A model generated the notes under the pieces. It was not told the DNA's origin and ran no database searches. It saw nothing but the letters and a program-made list of their open reading frames with translations. A stretch of 60,376 nucleotides of DNA, taken from positions 1-60,376 of the forward strand of contig UQHT01000014.1 of NCBI GenBank assembly GCA_900540875.1, given 5' to 3'. The DNA is from an uncultured Collinsella sp. (GTDB taxonomy: Bacteria > Actinomycetota > Coriobacteriia > Coriobacteriales > Coriobacteriaceae). Positions 17,100 through 28,242 of the stretch are shown piece by piece; position 1 is the first letter of the stretch, and each line of letters begins with the position of its first letter. A program made the translations under genes and the position numbers.

Positions 17100-17815
17100 A
17101 TTTGGATGTCTCTATAGTTTTGTAACCCTCGTGGCTATTCCCGGTGGGGCACCCGACCCCGTATCGCGGCGCATGTCGCCCCCAATCTGGGTATCCGGTG
17201 CATGGTGCCCTATTGTCTTGCATAATTTCGCTTGCGTCATGAATAAAAAGACGGGGGCACCCCTTCCCGTCCCAACGTACCCCTGCTTGGACCGTGCAAA
17301 AACCGGAGTATTCAGTATCGCGGTCCCCGTCGGCGACGCCGCGAATCGGGGAAGCCGCGCGATCGGCGTCATTTTGGGGCCCGGCGCGACGCGAAACGCG
17401 TGATATTGCCGCGCTGGACCCCGTCCGCCAACCCAAATAGTCTGTCGAAGGATCTCGCTGGCCCAAAAAGACGCTTCCGGTGCGTATACAGCCGCCCCGG
17501 CCTGCTGAATACTCCCAAAAATGCACGGTGCACCCGGGGGGACCCGTGCATGCCGTGAAAAAACACGCTCACATCCAAAAGAATGCGAGCGTGAAAGCCA
17601 GATGGCAGCAGGGGCGCCAGACGGCGAGCGGAATCCCTGGCGTGTCCGCCCGGGCACCGCAGCCGCCGCGTGTCAGTGGGGAGTTTCACGTTCTCCGTCG
17701 ATGCCAGAACCCCGCATACGCGAATCTCCAACTAAGCCGATAGCCCACATCTCTTGCCGCGACCGTCTCCGTGCATTTTCGTTAGGGAGCCGCCCCACCT
17801 CAAGCTGCGCCCTCT
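17100..17815. other. Gene-free stretch with several leftward terminator-like hairpins
   Basis: I see no credible protein gene here: open frames in both strands lack ribosome-binding sites and resemble no family. On the minus strand, hairpins followed by T-runs occur near 17565-17600 (CACGCTC with GAGCGTG, then TTTTTT), near 17514-17545 (TGCACGG with CCGTGCA, then ATTTTT) and near 17243-17270 (GACGGG with CCCGTC, then TTTTT). The 11-mer GGAGTATTCAG occurs in opposite orientations near 17303 and 17506 within about 30 bp of further partial complementarity. It may encode small RNAs or be a decayed repeat element. Confidence 0.4.
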
Positions 17816-17849
17816 AAAAAGGGCCCCGAGCATAGTCTGCTCGGGGCCC
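17816..17849 (-). terminator. Intrinsic terminator after the DEAD-box helicase
   Basis: A perfect stem of GGGCCCCGAG with CTCGGGGCCC and a short loop, followed on the minus strand by TTTTT. It lies about 35 bp past the helicase stop codon. Confidence 0.9.
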
Positions 17850-17882
17850 AAATTCATCTCGCCTTACCGCGCGATGCGTATG

Positions 17883-20153
<2,271 letters not shown>

Positions 20154-20434
20154 ATGTTGTTGTTCCTTATCTGCACGCGCAATGGGCACGGCATGCGGCC
20201 GCGCGGGCGTGCTTGGTAGTGCGCTAATACATACAAAAACAGGTGCGCACAGAGAGGACGTTGCTCAGCACGCTGGCGATCGCTTTGGCAGCCCTATCAC
20301 GCGCCGTCCAGACGCAGCAGCTCTAAGCGATGGAGCAGATTCGCCGCGGGTTAGTATACCCGTGCTTCGCATGCCCCCACGTAAACCACAGATGACGAAG
20401 CGAACGGGGCGGGCTCGAGGTGGGCCCGGCCGAT

Positions 20435-20573
20435 TGTCTCAATCTGTAACATCTACAGGGCAAATCTTCCTCTACGTGTTACAGATTGAGACAAACGGTC
20501 GACACGGTTCACAAACGTCTCAATCTGTAACAGTTACCGAGTAAAATCGGTCCTAATTGTTATAGATCAAGAC
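20435..20573. repeat. Palindrome array 1 (two copies, 82-bp period)
   Basis: Copies at 20435-20493 and 20517-20573. The first has perfect arms TGTCTCAATCTGTAAC and GTTACAGATTGAGACA around about 27 nt; the second has a degraded right arm (GTTATAGATCAAGAC). They lie in the gap between the divergent helicase and FHA genes (20154-20752), which has no other clear content apart from presumed promoters. Confidence 0.9.
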
Positions 20574-20752
20574 AGAGGGGGATTTCCGTCCAGTCCAAAC
20601 CAAATCTCTCAGTCTTCCTGCAATTTCGAACATGTGGCCTATAATGTTGCTTTGGTTACGCTATATATTGCGCAGCCATTTAATACGTCGCCCACCGGGG
20701 GCCATTAATTCCTATCGCCATATTGGCTAGGAAGCAATCAAAGGAGGTATCC

Positions 20753-21715
20753 GTGGCAGCAGAGACGCCTTGCTCGGTCCTCTATAACGATATTCGCTCG
20801 TTCGGCGGTCTTAAACATCTCGAGATCGCCCGAATGCTCATCAATGGAAACTCTTATCTCGGCAGTACCCTGCTCGAGAAATGCTCTTCCAACCGCTCGT
20901 ATCTCACCCGTTACATCGTCCATCGCAAGCCTGACCAGTGCGCGCCCTCCATCTACAGCGACTTTACCGTCACCACGCTCAACCTTTCCTCGGCAATCTG
21001 CAGCAAGCTCGGCGGCGGCGAGTCCGCCTATCGGGCAATCGCCGAGCACTATCGCGGTCCGGCCGCCAACGAAATGATGTCGGCTCTCGCCAGCTACAAA
21101 CTGGACAGCCGCCTATATGCAAATGCCCTCAATCGCATCGACAACTTTGACGGCAATGCCGTGCGCGAGAAAAGCACGCTCTTCTTGATGCTCTTTGTGG
21201 CAACGGGTGCACTTGCCGATCCCGTTCAAGGCGTGGCCACCGTTGAGCGCTTTTGCGATAGCAAGACTGGCGGGCATTTTGGCACCACCGAAACTACCGT
21301 CGGACGTGGCTTTATGAGCAGCCTGGAGCAGCCGCGCACTGTCGCCCCCAACCTCGGTCTGCTCAGAACCCATGCCGACAACTGCGCCGACATGCAAATC
21401 CATCCCCTCACACGCGATCCGCGCGGCACGGTAATTGGTTCTTTGCCCAAAACCTCGCCCAGCATCACCGATGTGGGCGCCGACGCATCGCGCGAGCATC
21501 TTCGCATTTGGCTTGAGGGTGAGCACTGGTACGCCCAGGGCCTTGGATCGACCAACGGCACAGTGCTCGAATCGGGCGCGGGCGACGGCGATATTGTGAT
21601 TGAGCCGCCGCGCGACCAACGCGAGCCCGGCAAAGTCTATCCCCCAGTGGAAATCGAAAACAGCGACAGGCTCCATCTGGGTCTCTACACGACATTCCTT
21701 GTCATTGTGGACTAG
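20753..21715 (+). CDS. FHA domain protein
   Basis: A 320-residue protein. Residues about 225-318 form a forkhead-associated domain, with VIGS, SREHLRIW and GSTNGT marking the phosphothreonine-binding loops. The first 220 residues are helical, cysteine-containing and not recognised. GTG 20753 directly follows AAAGGAGGTATCC, a strong Shine-Dalgarno site. The gene lies upstream of a Ser/Thr kinase gene on the same strand, so it may be a substrate or adaptor that binds phosphorylated partners of that kinase. Confidence 0.85.
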   Translation: MAAETPCSVLYNDIRSFGGLKHLEIARMLINGNSYLGSTLLEKCSSNRSYLTRYIVHRKPDQCAPSIYSDFTVTTLNLSSAICSKLGGGESAYRAIAEHYRGPAANEMMSALASYKLDSRLYANALNRIDNFDGNAVREKSTLFLMLFVATGALADPVQGVATVERFCDSKTGGHFGTTETTVGRGFMSSLEQPRTVAPNLGLLRTHADNCADMQIHPLTRDPRGTVIGSLPKTSPSITDVGADASREHLRIWLEGEHWYAQGLGSTNGTVLESGAGDGDIVIEPPRDQREPGKVYPPVEIENSDRLHLGLYTTFLVIVD

Positions 21716-21718
21716 CGC

Positions 21719-21747
21719 GGACGGCGATCGAAAGACGGTCGCCGTCC
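21719..21747 (+). terminator. Hairpin after the FHA gene
   Basis: A perfect 9-bp stem GGACGGCGA with TCGCCGTCC, followed by the T-rich but interrupted GTCTTTCGTCTTC. It could terminate or attenuate transcription between the FHA and kinase genes. Confidence 0.55.
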
Positions 21748-21793
21748 GTCTTTCGTCTTCTACCTTCTGCGTCGTAAACGACAATACTCAGCG

Positions 21794-21854
21794 GTATACG
21801 TGGGCAGTGTGGCTATCATGGTACTTTACCGATATCCACACTGCCCACGTATAC
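21794..21854. repeat. Long inverted repeat between the FHA and kinase genes
   Basis: Arms of 19 bp, GTATACGTGGGCAGTGTGG (21794-21812) and its exact complement (21836-21854), enclose 23 nt that can extend the stem further (TATC/GATA and GGTA/TACC). No T-run follows. It ends about 30 bp before the kinase start codon. Confidence 0.85.
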
Positions 21855-21886
21855 GCGCAGCAACCCATGCTAGACAAAGGAACGCC

Positions 21887-23971
21887 ATGGATACTACCGA
21901 TAGCGCCTATGGCGACAAACTCATCCGTCTTGACACGTTCGACACCGCCGTGGCGGTCGACCCCAGCGCCGAGGACGACGCCAAGCGTCGGTTTATGACG
22001 CTTATTCTCCAGACGGCCCACCGCAACAACGGCAACATCGGGCACGTGCTGCGCGCGACCAACACGAGCGGCGAGGTCTTTGCCGTCAAGCTGCTCAAGG
22101 ACAACGCCATCCTTTCCGGCCAAGCCCCCGACCGCTCCGCCGAGCAATCGGCCGCGCACCTGGCCAACACCGCCGCACTGTTCGAGGAGTACCGTCATCT
22201 GTGTACCGTCTCGCACCTGCGCGGATTTCCGCGCGTCTATGGCTACGGATCGTGCGAGAACGACCCGCTCATCCTCATGGAGTGGGTCGAGGGCACCTCG
22301 CTCAAGCAGGCGCTGCCCTTGCTTCCGCACGACGCCTCGGGCGGGCTGACCACCCAGATGGTCGCCGCCGTCGGAAACGCCGTACTTCGCGCGCTCTTGA
22401 TGACCCAAGGCCTCGTGAATCCGGTCATCCATCGCGACCTGTCGCCTGCCAATATCATGTTCCGCACCACCAGCCGAACGCTCGAGCAGCAGATTGCCGA
22501 TTGCTCCTTTGACCCCTGCCTCATCGACATGGGCTCCGCGACCATGGCCCTCGGCGACGACACGATCACCCGGCGCGCCGACATCTGGCGCTTTGCCACG
22601 CCCGCATACGCCGCGCCCGAAATGCTCACGCAGGATATCGAAGGCATCGCGGCCCTTCGCCGCTCGCCCGCGATCGACGTCTATGCGCTTTCGAGCATTC
22701 TGTACCAGCTCTACAGCGGTCGCAAGCCGTTCGATGTTGAGTCGACGGGTGCCGCGGCGACCGGCTCGTTCTACCTCATAAAGACCAAGACCAAGCCGGC
22801 GCCGCTCGAGCCGCGCCGCGAGGGCGACAAAGCGCTTGTCCAGATCATCATGAAAGGCATTTCGGTCGAACAGGGCGATCGCCCTACCGAGCAGCAGATG
22901 CTCGAGGTGCTCTCGACATACCTCCCCGCTGCAGAATCTGAGGACCGCGAGGGTGCAGGAGACGAGGCCGCAATTGATATCGATTCTGGCACGCACCTTA
23001 AGGTCGACGTCGCCGGCGAGCGCGCGCGAGAGATCCTGGAGCAGGCCCGGCACGACGCCATGACCCGCCGTCGCTTTATTATCGGCGGCGTCGTTGCGGT
23101 CGTTGCGGGGCTCGGCGTCGTTGGCGCGGCAACCCATGGCTTTGGCATCCCCGACTACCTGGACGGCATCCGCGGTTCGCTTGACGACTACACTTGGGAC
23201 CAGCTGCAGGAGATTTCGCTCAAGATTAAGGCCGCCGAGACCCGTAGCGAGGCACGCGAGATTGCCAAGCGCTACCACCTGCTCGACGCTGATGGGCATA
23301 TCCCCTATCCGTGCACCAAGCGTGTGAAGCTCGCCAACGGGCTGGAGGTCGGCGCTCAGCTTGTGGGCATCCGCCACGACGAACTTCTGGGCGGTACAGG
23401 CAAGGCCGGACTGACGTTTATGTTCGATGCGGGTATTGCCGAGCGCAACGCTGCGGCTGAACCGCCGAGCGCCGGCTGGGCAGATTGCGAGCTGCGGGAA
23501 TGGCTCAACGGCGACGGCCTTAAGCTGCTGCCCAACGAGTTGCGCGCACTCATCAAATCCGTCAAAAAGATCTCAAATAACGTTGGCGCCGCCAACAGTG
23601 CATCGTGTCTGAGCGAGTTGCCCGCAACCCTTTGGCTGCCCGCCATGGTCGAGCTGTGCGGTACGCAACCGCCCGAGTCATTTGCCGAGGGCTTTCACTA
23701 CCTGGCCGACATCTACAACGGCGAGGGCAAGGAGTACCAACTCTTCCGCGAGCTCAAGGTAAGTCCGTATACCACGAACGAGATGATGGTTCGTCAGTGG
23801 AAGGGCAAGGATGCCTGTTGGTGGGAGCGTACGGCAAGCCCCGACACGTCGGAGAACGAGGGCACGCTCTATATGAACCGCGTGGGCGACGACGGCGACG
23901 TCTTTAATTACGCCACGCCTGCAAGCAAGCCCGATAAGCGAACCTGCGTGATCCCCGGGTTCTGTATCTAG
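21887..23971 (+). CDS. Membrane Ser/Thr protein kinase with C-terminal DUF6273-like domain
   Basis: A 694-residue protein. The kinase domain covers residues about 40-350, with VKLL (lysine near 67), catalytic HRDLSPANIMF near 180, DMGSA in place of DFG near 213, and AAPEM near 243. The Asp of the metal-binding loop is kept. One membrane segment near 395-415 follows RRR, so the kinase is cytoplasmic and the C-terminal 280 residues face outward. That part (WLNGDGLKLLPNELRALI, DACWWERTAS) resembles DUF6273 domains found in anaerobe surface proteins; this match is from memory. ATG 21887 follows AAAGGAACGCC. It probably works with the FHA protein upstream. Confidence 0.85.
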   Translation: MDTTDSAYGDKLIRLDTFDTAVAVDPSAEDDAKRRFMTLILQTAHRNNGNIGHVLRATNTSGEVFAVKLLKDNAILSGQAPDRSAEQSAAHLANTAALFEEYRHLCTVSHLRGFPRVYGYGSCENDPLILMEWVEGTSLKQALPLLPHDASGGLTTQMVAAVGNAVLRALLMTQGLVNPVIHRDLSPANIMFRTTSRTLEQQIADCSFDPCLIDMGSATMALGDDTITRRADIWRFATPAYAAPEMLTQDIEGIAALRRSPAIDVYALSSILYQLYSGRKPFDVESTGAAATGSFYLIKTKTKPAPLEPRREGDKALVQIIMKGISVEQGDRPTEQQMLEVLSTYLPAAESEDREGAGDEAAIDIDSGTHLKVDVAGERAREILEQARHDAMTRRRFIIGGVVAVVAGLGVVGAATHGFGIPDYLDGIRGSLDDYTWDQLQEISLKIKAAETRSEAREIAKRYHLLDADGHIPYPCTKRVKLANGLEVGAQLVGIRHDELLGGTGKAGLTFMFDAGIAERNAAAEPPSAGWADCELREWLNGDGLKLLPNELRALIKSVKKISNNVGAANSASCLSELPATLWLPAMVELCGTQPPESFAEGFHYLADIYNGEGKEYQLFRELKVSPYTTNEMMVRQWKGKDACWWERTASPDTSENEGTLYMNRVGDDGDVFNYATPASKPDKRTCVIPGFCI

Positions 23972-24012
23972 GCGGCGGGCGTCTTGCCGTGACGGGACCC
24001 CTCCCCGGCAAT

Positions 24013-24313
24013 TGTCTCGATCTGTAACACCAGCTCGGCAGATACAGGTCTAGATGTTACAGAACGAGACAAAACCCCAGCCCCGCGAGACAACATCTCA
24101 ATCTGTAACAGTAAGGGGTCAAAAACCTCTCTTGATGTTACAGATCAAGACATTTGAGTTGGCCGCGGGCGGTCCGTCTCGATCTGTAACAGTTAGAGGT
24201 CATATTTGCTGCTAGATGTTACAGATTGAGACATTGAGTTTTCTGCCAACTGTTTGTCTTGATCTGTAACAAATACTCGGTAAAACGGGGTCTAGTTGTT
24301 ACAGATCGAGACG
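24013..24313. repeat. Palindrome array 2 (four copies, 81-bp period)
   Basis: Copies at 24013-24071, 24094-24152, 24175-24232 and 24255-24313. Arms follow TGTCTCGATCTGTAAC and its complement with CG, CA or TG at the centre of the arm; loops and spacers differ. They fill most of the gap between the kinase and copA (23972-24463). Confidence 0.92.
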
Positions 24314-24388
24314 TTTGGCAGAGACGGCCACCGATTGAGCAGCCACCCTCATCTGTAATGAAAAATCATACATTCCAACTACTACTAG

Positions 24389-24411
24389 ACACCCCCAGGG
24401 GGTATGGGTGT
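24389..24411 (+). promoter_or_regulatory. Probable CsoR operator in the copA promoter
   Basis: The sequence ACACCCCCAGGGGGTATGG is a GC-rich inverted repeat of the kind bound by CsoR repressors. It sits between TAGACA (24386-24391) and TATAGT (24411-24416), a candidate promoter, so binding would block transcription of copA. A csoR gene lies downstream in the same cluster. Confidence 0.65.
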
Positions 24412-24463
24412 ATAGTATCGACAGGTTAACATTCATGACACTACGCCACAGAAAGGGGAAGTC

Positions 24464-26803
24464 ATGGCCCAAGATACGTTCGACGTGAGCGGCATGACGT
24501 GCGCCGCCTGCCAGGCGCACGTGGACCGCGCCGTGAGCAAGCTCGACGGCGTCGAGAGCGTCGCGGTCAATCTGCTCGCCGGCTCCATGCTGGTGGACTA
24601 TGACCCCGCGCAGGTCACCCCCGACGACATCTGCACCGCTGTCGATCGCGCTGGCTACTCGGCCTCGCCCGTCAGCACGGGCACCGACGCCGGCCCAAGC
24701 GGCAGCGCACAAGCCAGGACCGGCGCCGCCCATATGGAGTCGCCCACCAAAAAGTTGGAGGCCGCCGCTTCCGCCATGCGCACACGACTCATCGTCTCAA
24801 TCGTCTTTCTTGTCCCGTTGTTCTATATAGGCATGGGGCACATGCTCGGCTGGCCGCTGCCTGGCGTCTTCACCGATCATACCCACAGCATGACGCTCGC
24901 CCTCACCGAGCTCGTCCTGCTCATCCCTATCGTCTACGTCAACGACGCGTACTTTATCAACGGGTTTAAATCGCTCGCACACGGCGCGCCCACCATGGAC
25001 GCCCTTATCGCCGTTGGCGCCACCGCATCCATCGCCTGGTCGCTCTACGCCATGTTTATCATGGCCGACCAACTAGCCGCAGGACAGGTCCGCGAGGCCA
25101 TGATGACGGGCATGGACAATCTGTATTTTGAGAGCGCAGGCACGATCCTGTCGCTCGTCACCGTGGGCAAATACCTCGAGACGCGCAGCAAGTCCAAAAC
25201 CGGCGGCGCTATCGAGGCGCTGATCGACCTGGCGCCCAAGACCGCGACCGTCGTGGCAGAGGACGGCAGCGAGACCACCGTCGACGTCGACAGCATCCTT
25301 CCCGGCCAGATCCTGCGCGTACGCCCCGGCGAGTCCATCCCCGTCGATGGCGTGGTGCTCGAGGGCAGCTCGGCCGTGGACGAGAGCGCGCTGACCGGCG
25401 AGTCCATCCCCGTGGAAAAGACCGCCGGTGACACCGTCAACGCCGCCACCGTCAACCGCACCGGCTCGTTTACCTTCCGCGCCACGCGTGTGGGTGCCGA
25501 GACATCGCTCGCCAAGATCATCAAGCTTGTCGAGGACGCCAACGCCACCAAGGCGCCCATCGCCCGCATGGCCGACAAGGTCGCCGGCGTGTTCGTGCCC
25601 GTGGTGTTCGTGATCTCGGCCGTGACCTTCTTGGCGTGGATGACACTGACCGGAAGCGTCAACGAAGCGCTCACCTCCGCCGTCGCTGTGCTGGTGATCA
25701 GCTGTCCGTGTGCACTCGGCCTAGCCACGCCCGTCGCCATTATGGTGGGCACCGGCAAGGGCGCCGAGATGGGCATTCTGTTTAAGAGCGCCGAAGCGCT
25801 GGAGAATCTGCGCAGCGTGGGCACGGTGGTGCTCGATAAGACGGGCACGGTCACCCGCGGCAAGCCTGCCGTGACCGATATCGTGGTAGCCACGCGTGCT
25901 GACGGCTCGCGCGCCATGAGCGAAAAGGCGCTGCTCAAGCTGGCCGCCGCGTTGGAGCGCTCAAGCGAGCACCCGCTGGCCGAGGCGATTATGGCCGAGT
26001 GCGAGGCGCGCGGAATTGTCGCGCGCATGGTCGAGGACTTTGCCGCCGTGCCCGGTCGTGGCGTTACGGCGCGCGAGGGACAAAATGTCATCGCAGCCGG
26101 CAACGTGCGTCTGATGGACGAGCTGGGCGTTACCGTGCCCGCGGGCCTTGCCGAACAGCTCGCCGCCGAAGGCAAGACACCGCTGTTCTTTGCCAAGAAC
26201 AGCGAGCTTGTCGGTACCATCGCCGTGGCTGACGAGGTCAAAGAGACGAGCGCCGAGGCCATCGCCGCGCTGCGTTCGCTCGGCGTCGACGTGCGCATGC
26301 TCACCGGCGATAACCGTGTGACGGCCGAAGCAATCGCCCGCCGCGTGGGACTGAACAGCAAGCAGGTCATCGCCGACGTCCTCCCCGCCGACAAGGAGCG
26401 CCACGTCCGCGAGCTGCAGGATGCGGGCGGCAAGGTCGCCATGGTGGGCGACGGCATCAACGACTCCCCCGCCCTGGCGCGCGCCGACGTGGGCCTTGCC
26501 ATCGGCACCGGCGCCGACATCGCCAAAGAAGGGGCAGATGTGGTGCTCATGCGCAGCGACCTCATGGACGTCGCCCGCGCCATTGAGCTGTCGCGCGCCA
26601 CGATTCGCAACATCAAGCAGGACCTATTCTGGGCGCTGTTCTACAACGGCATCGGTATTCCGCTCGCCGCGGGCGTGTTCTTCCCCCTCACCGGTTGGCA
26701 ACTCTCACCGATGTTTGGCGCCGCGGCGATGAGCCTGTCGAGCGTCTGCGTCGTAAGCAATGCACTGCGCCTGCGAACCTTTAAGCCTAAAGTGGCAAAA
26801 TAG
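24464..26803 (+). CDS. copA: Copper-exporting P1B-type ATPase
   Basis: A 779-residue membrane ATPase that exports Cu(I). One N-terminal metal-binding domain carries GMTCAAC. Eight membrane segments are expected, with the transport motif CPC in VISCPCALGLATP near residue 415. The phosphorylated aspartate is in DKTGT near 458, with SSEHPLAEA (HP locus), MLTGDN and GDGINDSPAL after it. ATG 24464 has AAAGGGG upstream. The CsoR-like operator upstream and the copZ and csoR genes downstream support the copper assignment over silver or zinc. Confidence 0.93.
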   Translation: MAQDTFDVSGMTCAACQAHVDRAVSKLDGVESVAVNLLAGSMLVDYDPAQVTPDDICTAVDRAGYSASPVSTGTDAGPSGSAQARTGAAHMESPTKKLEAAASAMRTRLIVSIVFLVPLFYIGMGHMLGWPLPGVFTDHTHSMTLALTELVLLIPIVYVNDAYFINGFKSLAHGAPTMDALIAVGATASIAWSLYAMFIMADQLAAGQVREAMMTGMDNLYFESAGTILSLVTVGKYLETRSKSKTGGAIEALIDLAPKTATVVAEDGSETTVDVDSILPGQILRVRPGESIPVDGVVLEGSSAVDESALTGESIPVEKTAGDTVNAATVNRTGSFTFRATRVGAETSLAKIIKLVEDANATKAPIARMADKVAGVFVPVVFVISAVTFLAWMTLTGSVNEALTSAVAVLVISCPCALGLATPVAIMVGTGKGAEMGILFKSAEALENLRSVGTVVLDKTGTVTRGKPAVTDIVVATRADGSRAMSEKALLKLAAALERSSEHPLAEAIMAECEARGIVARMVEDFAAVPGRGVTAREGQNVIAAGNVRLMDELGVTVPAGLAEQLAAEGKTPLFFAKNSELVGTIAVADEVKETSAEAIAALRSLGVDVRMLTGDNRVTAEAIARRVGLNSKQVIADVLPADKERHVRELQDAGGKVAMVGDGINDSPALARADVGLAIGTGADIAKEGADVVLMRSDLMDVARAIELSRATIRNIKQDLFWALFYNGIGIPLAAGVFFPLTGWQLSPMFGAAAMSLSSVCVVSNALRLRTFKPKVAK

Positions 26804-26831
26804 GCTCACTATTACGTCCATTTAGAACGGG

Positions 26832-26926
26832 TTTTCCAGGTGCCAGAGATTGACCTGAAAGAGGAGCGACGCGTACTTTGGTACGCGAGCGACGGCTTGA
26901 AGGTCAAGGTCGGGTGCCTGGGAAAG
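26832..26926 (+). repeat. Long imperfect hairpin between copA and copZ
   Basis: As RNA, CCAGGTGCC pairs with GGTGCCTGG (two G-U pairs), TTGACCT with AGGTCAA and CGCGTAC with GTACGCG around a TTTG loop. The element is about 95 nt long and occupies nearly the whole copA-copZ gap. No T-run follows. Confidence 0.7.
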
Positions 26927-26950
26927 CCGACACAACAGAGAGGAATATCC

Positions 26951-27172
26951 ATGCGTTTCACAATTAAGACTTCCGGCCTTATGTGCGGCCACTGCGACGC
27001 CACCGTCGAGACGGCGTTGCTCAACGTGGCCGGCGTGACCGACGCCGACGCCGATCACGAGACCCAGACCGTACAGGTGGAGTGTGCCGACACCGTGACC
27101 GCCGAGCAGCTCGCCGCCGCCGTCGAGGGCGCCGGCGAGAAGTTCCACGCCCTGTCCGTGACCGCCGCGTAA
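26951..27172 (+). CDS. copZ: CopZ-like copper chaperone (HMA domain)
   Basis: A 73-residue single heavy-metal-associated domain with the Cu(I) site MCGHC near the N terminus. It probably carries copper to CopA. ATG 26951 follows AGAGAGGAATATCC. An in-frame upward extension through the hairpin has no family support. It lies between copA and csoR on the same strand. Confidence 0.9.
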   Translation: MRFTIKTSGLMCGHCDATVETALLNVAGVTDADADHETQTVQVECADTVTAEQLAAAVEGAGEKFHALSVTAA

Positions 27173-27215
27173 CAACCCGCACGTACCCCCCCCCGACCAG
27201 AAACGAGGACCCGCC

Positions 27216-27488
27216 ATGATGGCAGACCATAAATCGGTGACCCGCATGCTCAAGACGGCACGCGGCCAGATCGACGGCATCTTGCGGATGGTCGAGGAGG
27301 ACCGTTATTGCGTCGATATCTCCACGCAGCTCATGGCCACACAGGCGCTCCTCGCGCGCATTAACGCCGACGTGCTCAAGGCGCATATCGAGGGCTGCGT
27401 GACTTCGGCAATCGAATCGGGCGACGAAGACCTCAAAGCCGCCAAGCTCGCCGAGATCGAACGCGTCGTCGACAAGCTCTCCAAGTAA
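27216..27488 (+). CDS. csoR: CsoR family copper-sensing repressor
   Basis: A 90-residue all-helical repressor. The Cu(I) ligands are visible as Cys in RYCVDIS and His/Cys in KAHIEGC, the Cys-His-Cys set of true CsoR rather than RcnR or FrmR. It should release the operator upstream of copA when copper rises. Two adjacent ATGs (27216, 27219) follow GAGGACCCGCC. Confidence 0.92.
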   Translation: MMADHKSVTRMLKTARGQIDGILRMVEEDRYCVDISTQLMATQALLARINADVLKAHIEGCVTSAIESGDEDLKAAKLAEIERVVDKLSK

Positions 27489-27533
27489 TTGGGGGCATTG
27501 GGGGCAGACTGCTTTGCACCATCTTGGTGTATC

Positions 27534-27580
27534 GGGGACAGGTACGTTTGCACCACCTTGGTGCAGATTAACCTGTCCCC
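27534..27580. repeat. GGGACAGGTT-type inverted repeat
   Basis: GGGGACAGGT and ACCTGTCCCC form the outer arms, TGCACCA and TGGTGCA the inner arms. A partial second copy (27513-27533, TTTGCACCATCTTGGTG) precedes it. Related elements occur at 46676-46708 and 58804-58918. Confidence 0.75.
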
Positions 27581-27635
27581 CTTGCTCTAAATCGGGTATA
27601 AAGGCGTGCAGCATATCGAACGAAAGGCAATTTGC

Positions 27636-28109
27636 ATGAATGACTTTATGAAGGGTCGCAATGGCGCTGACGAGCTCACCATCGTAATGGGTTTTGCTGG
27701 CATCATCATCGCGATGATCGGATCGATCGCCCGCATCCAGTGGCTCAGCTGGATCGCCATCGCCGTCATCGTGATTGGCGTGCTGCGCGGCCTGTCCAAA
27801 AACATCGACGCACGTCGCAAGGAGAACGAGGCCTTTGTCGCCGCGACCGCGAACGTCCCCGGCTTGGGCAAGTTCGTCGCCAGCTTGGGCGGTGGAACTG
27901 CAGCGGCCGGCACCTCGCGCGCGGCTGGAACGAGCAAGGAAGACTTTGAGCGTGCCAAACGCACGGCCAAGAAGATGTGGAAGGGCCGCAAGACCACGGC
28001 ATACCTCAAGTGCCCCAACTGCGGCCAGATGCTCTCCGTCCCCAAGGGCAAAGGCAAGATCCGCGTCACCTGCCCCAAGTGCCACGCCAAGATGGAAACC
28101 CGCTCCTAG
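27636..28109 (+). CDS. Small membrane protein with C-terminal zinc ribbon
   Basis: A 157-residue protein of unknown function. Two hydrophobic segments lie within residues 15-55 (MGFAGIIIAMIGSI and WIAIAVIVIGVL). A linker rich in Ala/Gly/Thr follows, then a basic stretch and a zinc ribbon with CPNCG and CPKCH. ATG 27636 has GAAAGG upstream. It stands alone between csoR and a bidirectional terminator. Confidence 0.75.
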   Translation: MNDFMKGRNGADELTIVMGFAGIIIAMIGSIARIQWLSWIAIAVIVIGVLRGLSKNIDARRKENEAFVAATANVPGLGKFVASLGGGTAAAGTSRAAGTSKEDFERAKRTAKKMWKGRKTTAYLKCPNCGQMLSVPKGKGKIRVTCPKCHAKMETRS

Positions 28110-28120
28110 CGCCCGCACGC

Positions 28121-28149
28121 GGGACAAATTAATCAGGTTTGTTTGTCCC
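28121..28149. repeat. Short inverted repeat after the zinc-ribbon gene
   Basis: GGGACAAA (28121-28128) and TTTGTCCC (28142-28149) form a perfect 8-bp stem with a 13-nt loop containing CAGG. It resembles the GGGACAGGTT family. Confidence 0.5.
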
Positions 28150-28171
28150 AAATCTTAAGTATTTGTTCGAT

Positions 28172-28209
28172 AAAAAAGCCGAGGCCTCGTGTTGAGACCT
28201 CGGCTTTTT
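28172..28209. terminator. Bidirectional intrinsic terminator
   Basis: AAAAAGCCGAGG and CCTCGGCTTTTT form a perfect stem with A/T runs on both sides. It serves the convergent zinc-ribbon and amidohydrolase genes. Confidence 0.92.
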
Positions 28210-28242
28210 GTATGCGGCAACGGAGCTGCACCTTTGTCACAC

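Noticed and set aside
17112..17657. Protein gene in the 17 kb gap (minus strand)
   Set aside because: It has no ribosome-binding site, no family similarity, and runs through terminator-like hairpins.
20435..24313. Regular repeats could be a CRISPR array
   Set aside because: Arms are palindromic and alternate in orientation, spacers alternate between about 27 and 22 nt, arrays have only 2-4 copies, repeats vary, and no cas genes are present.
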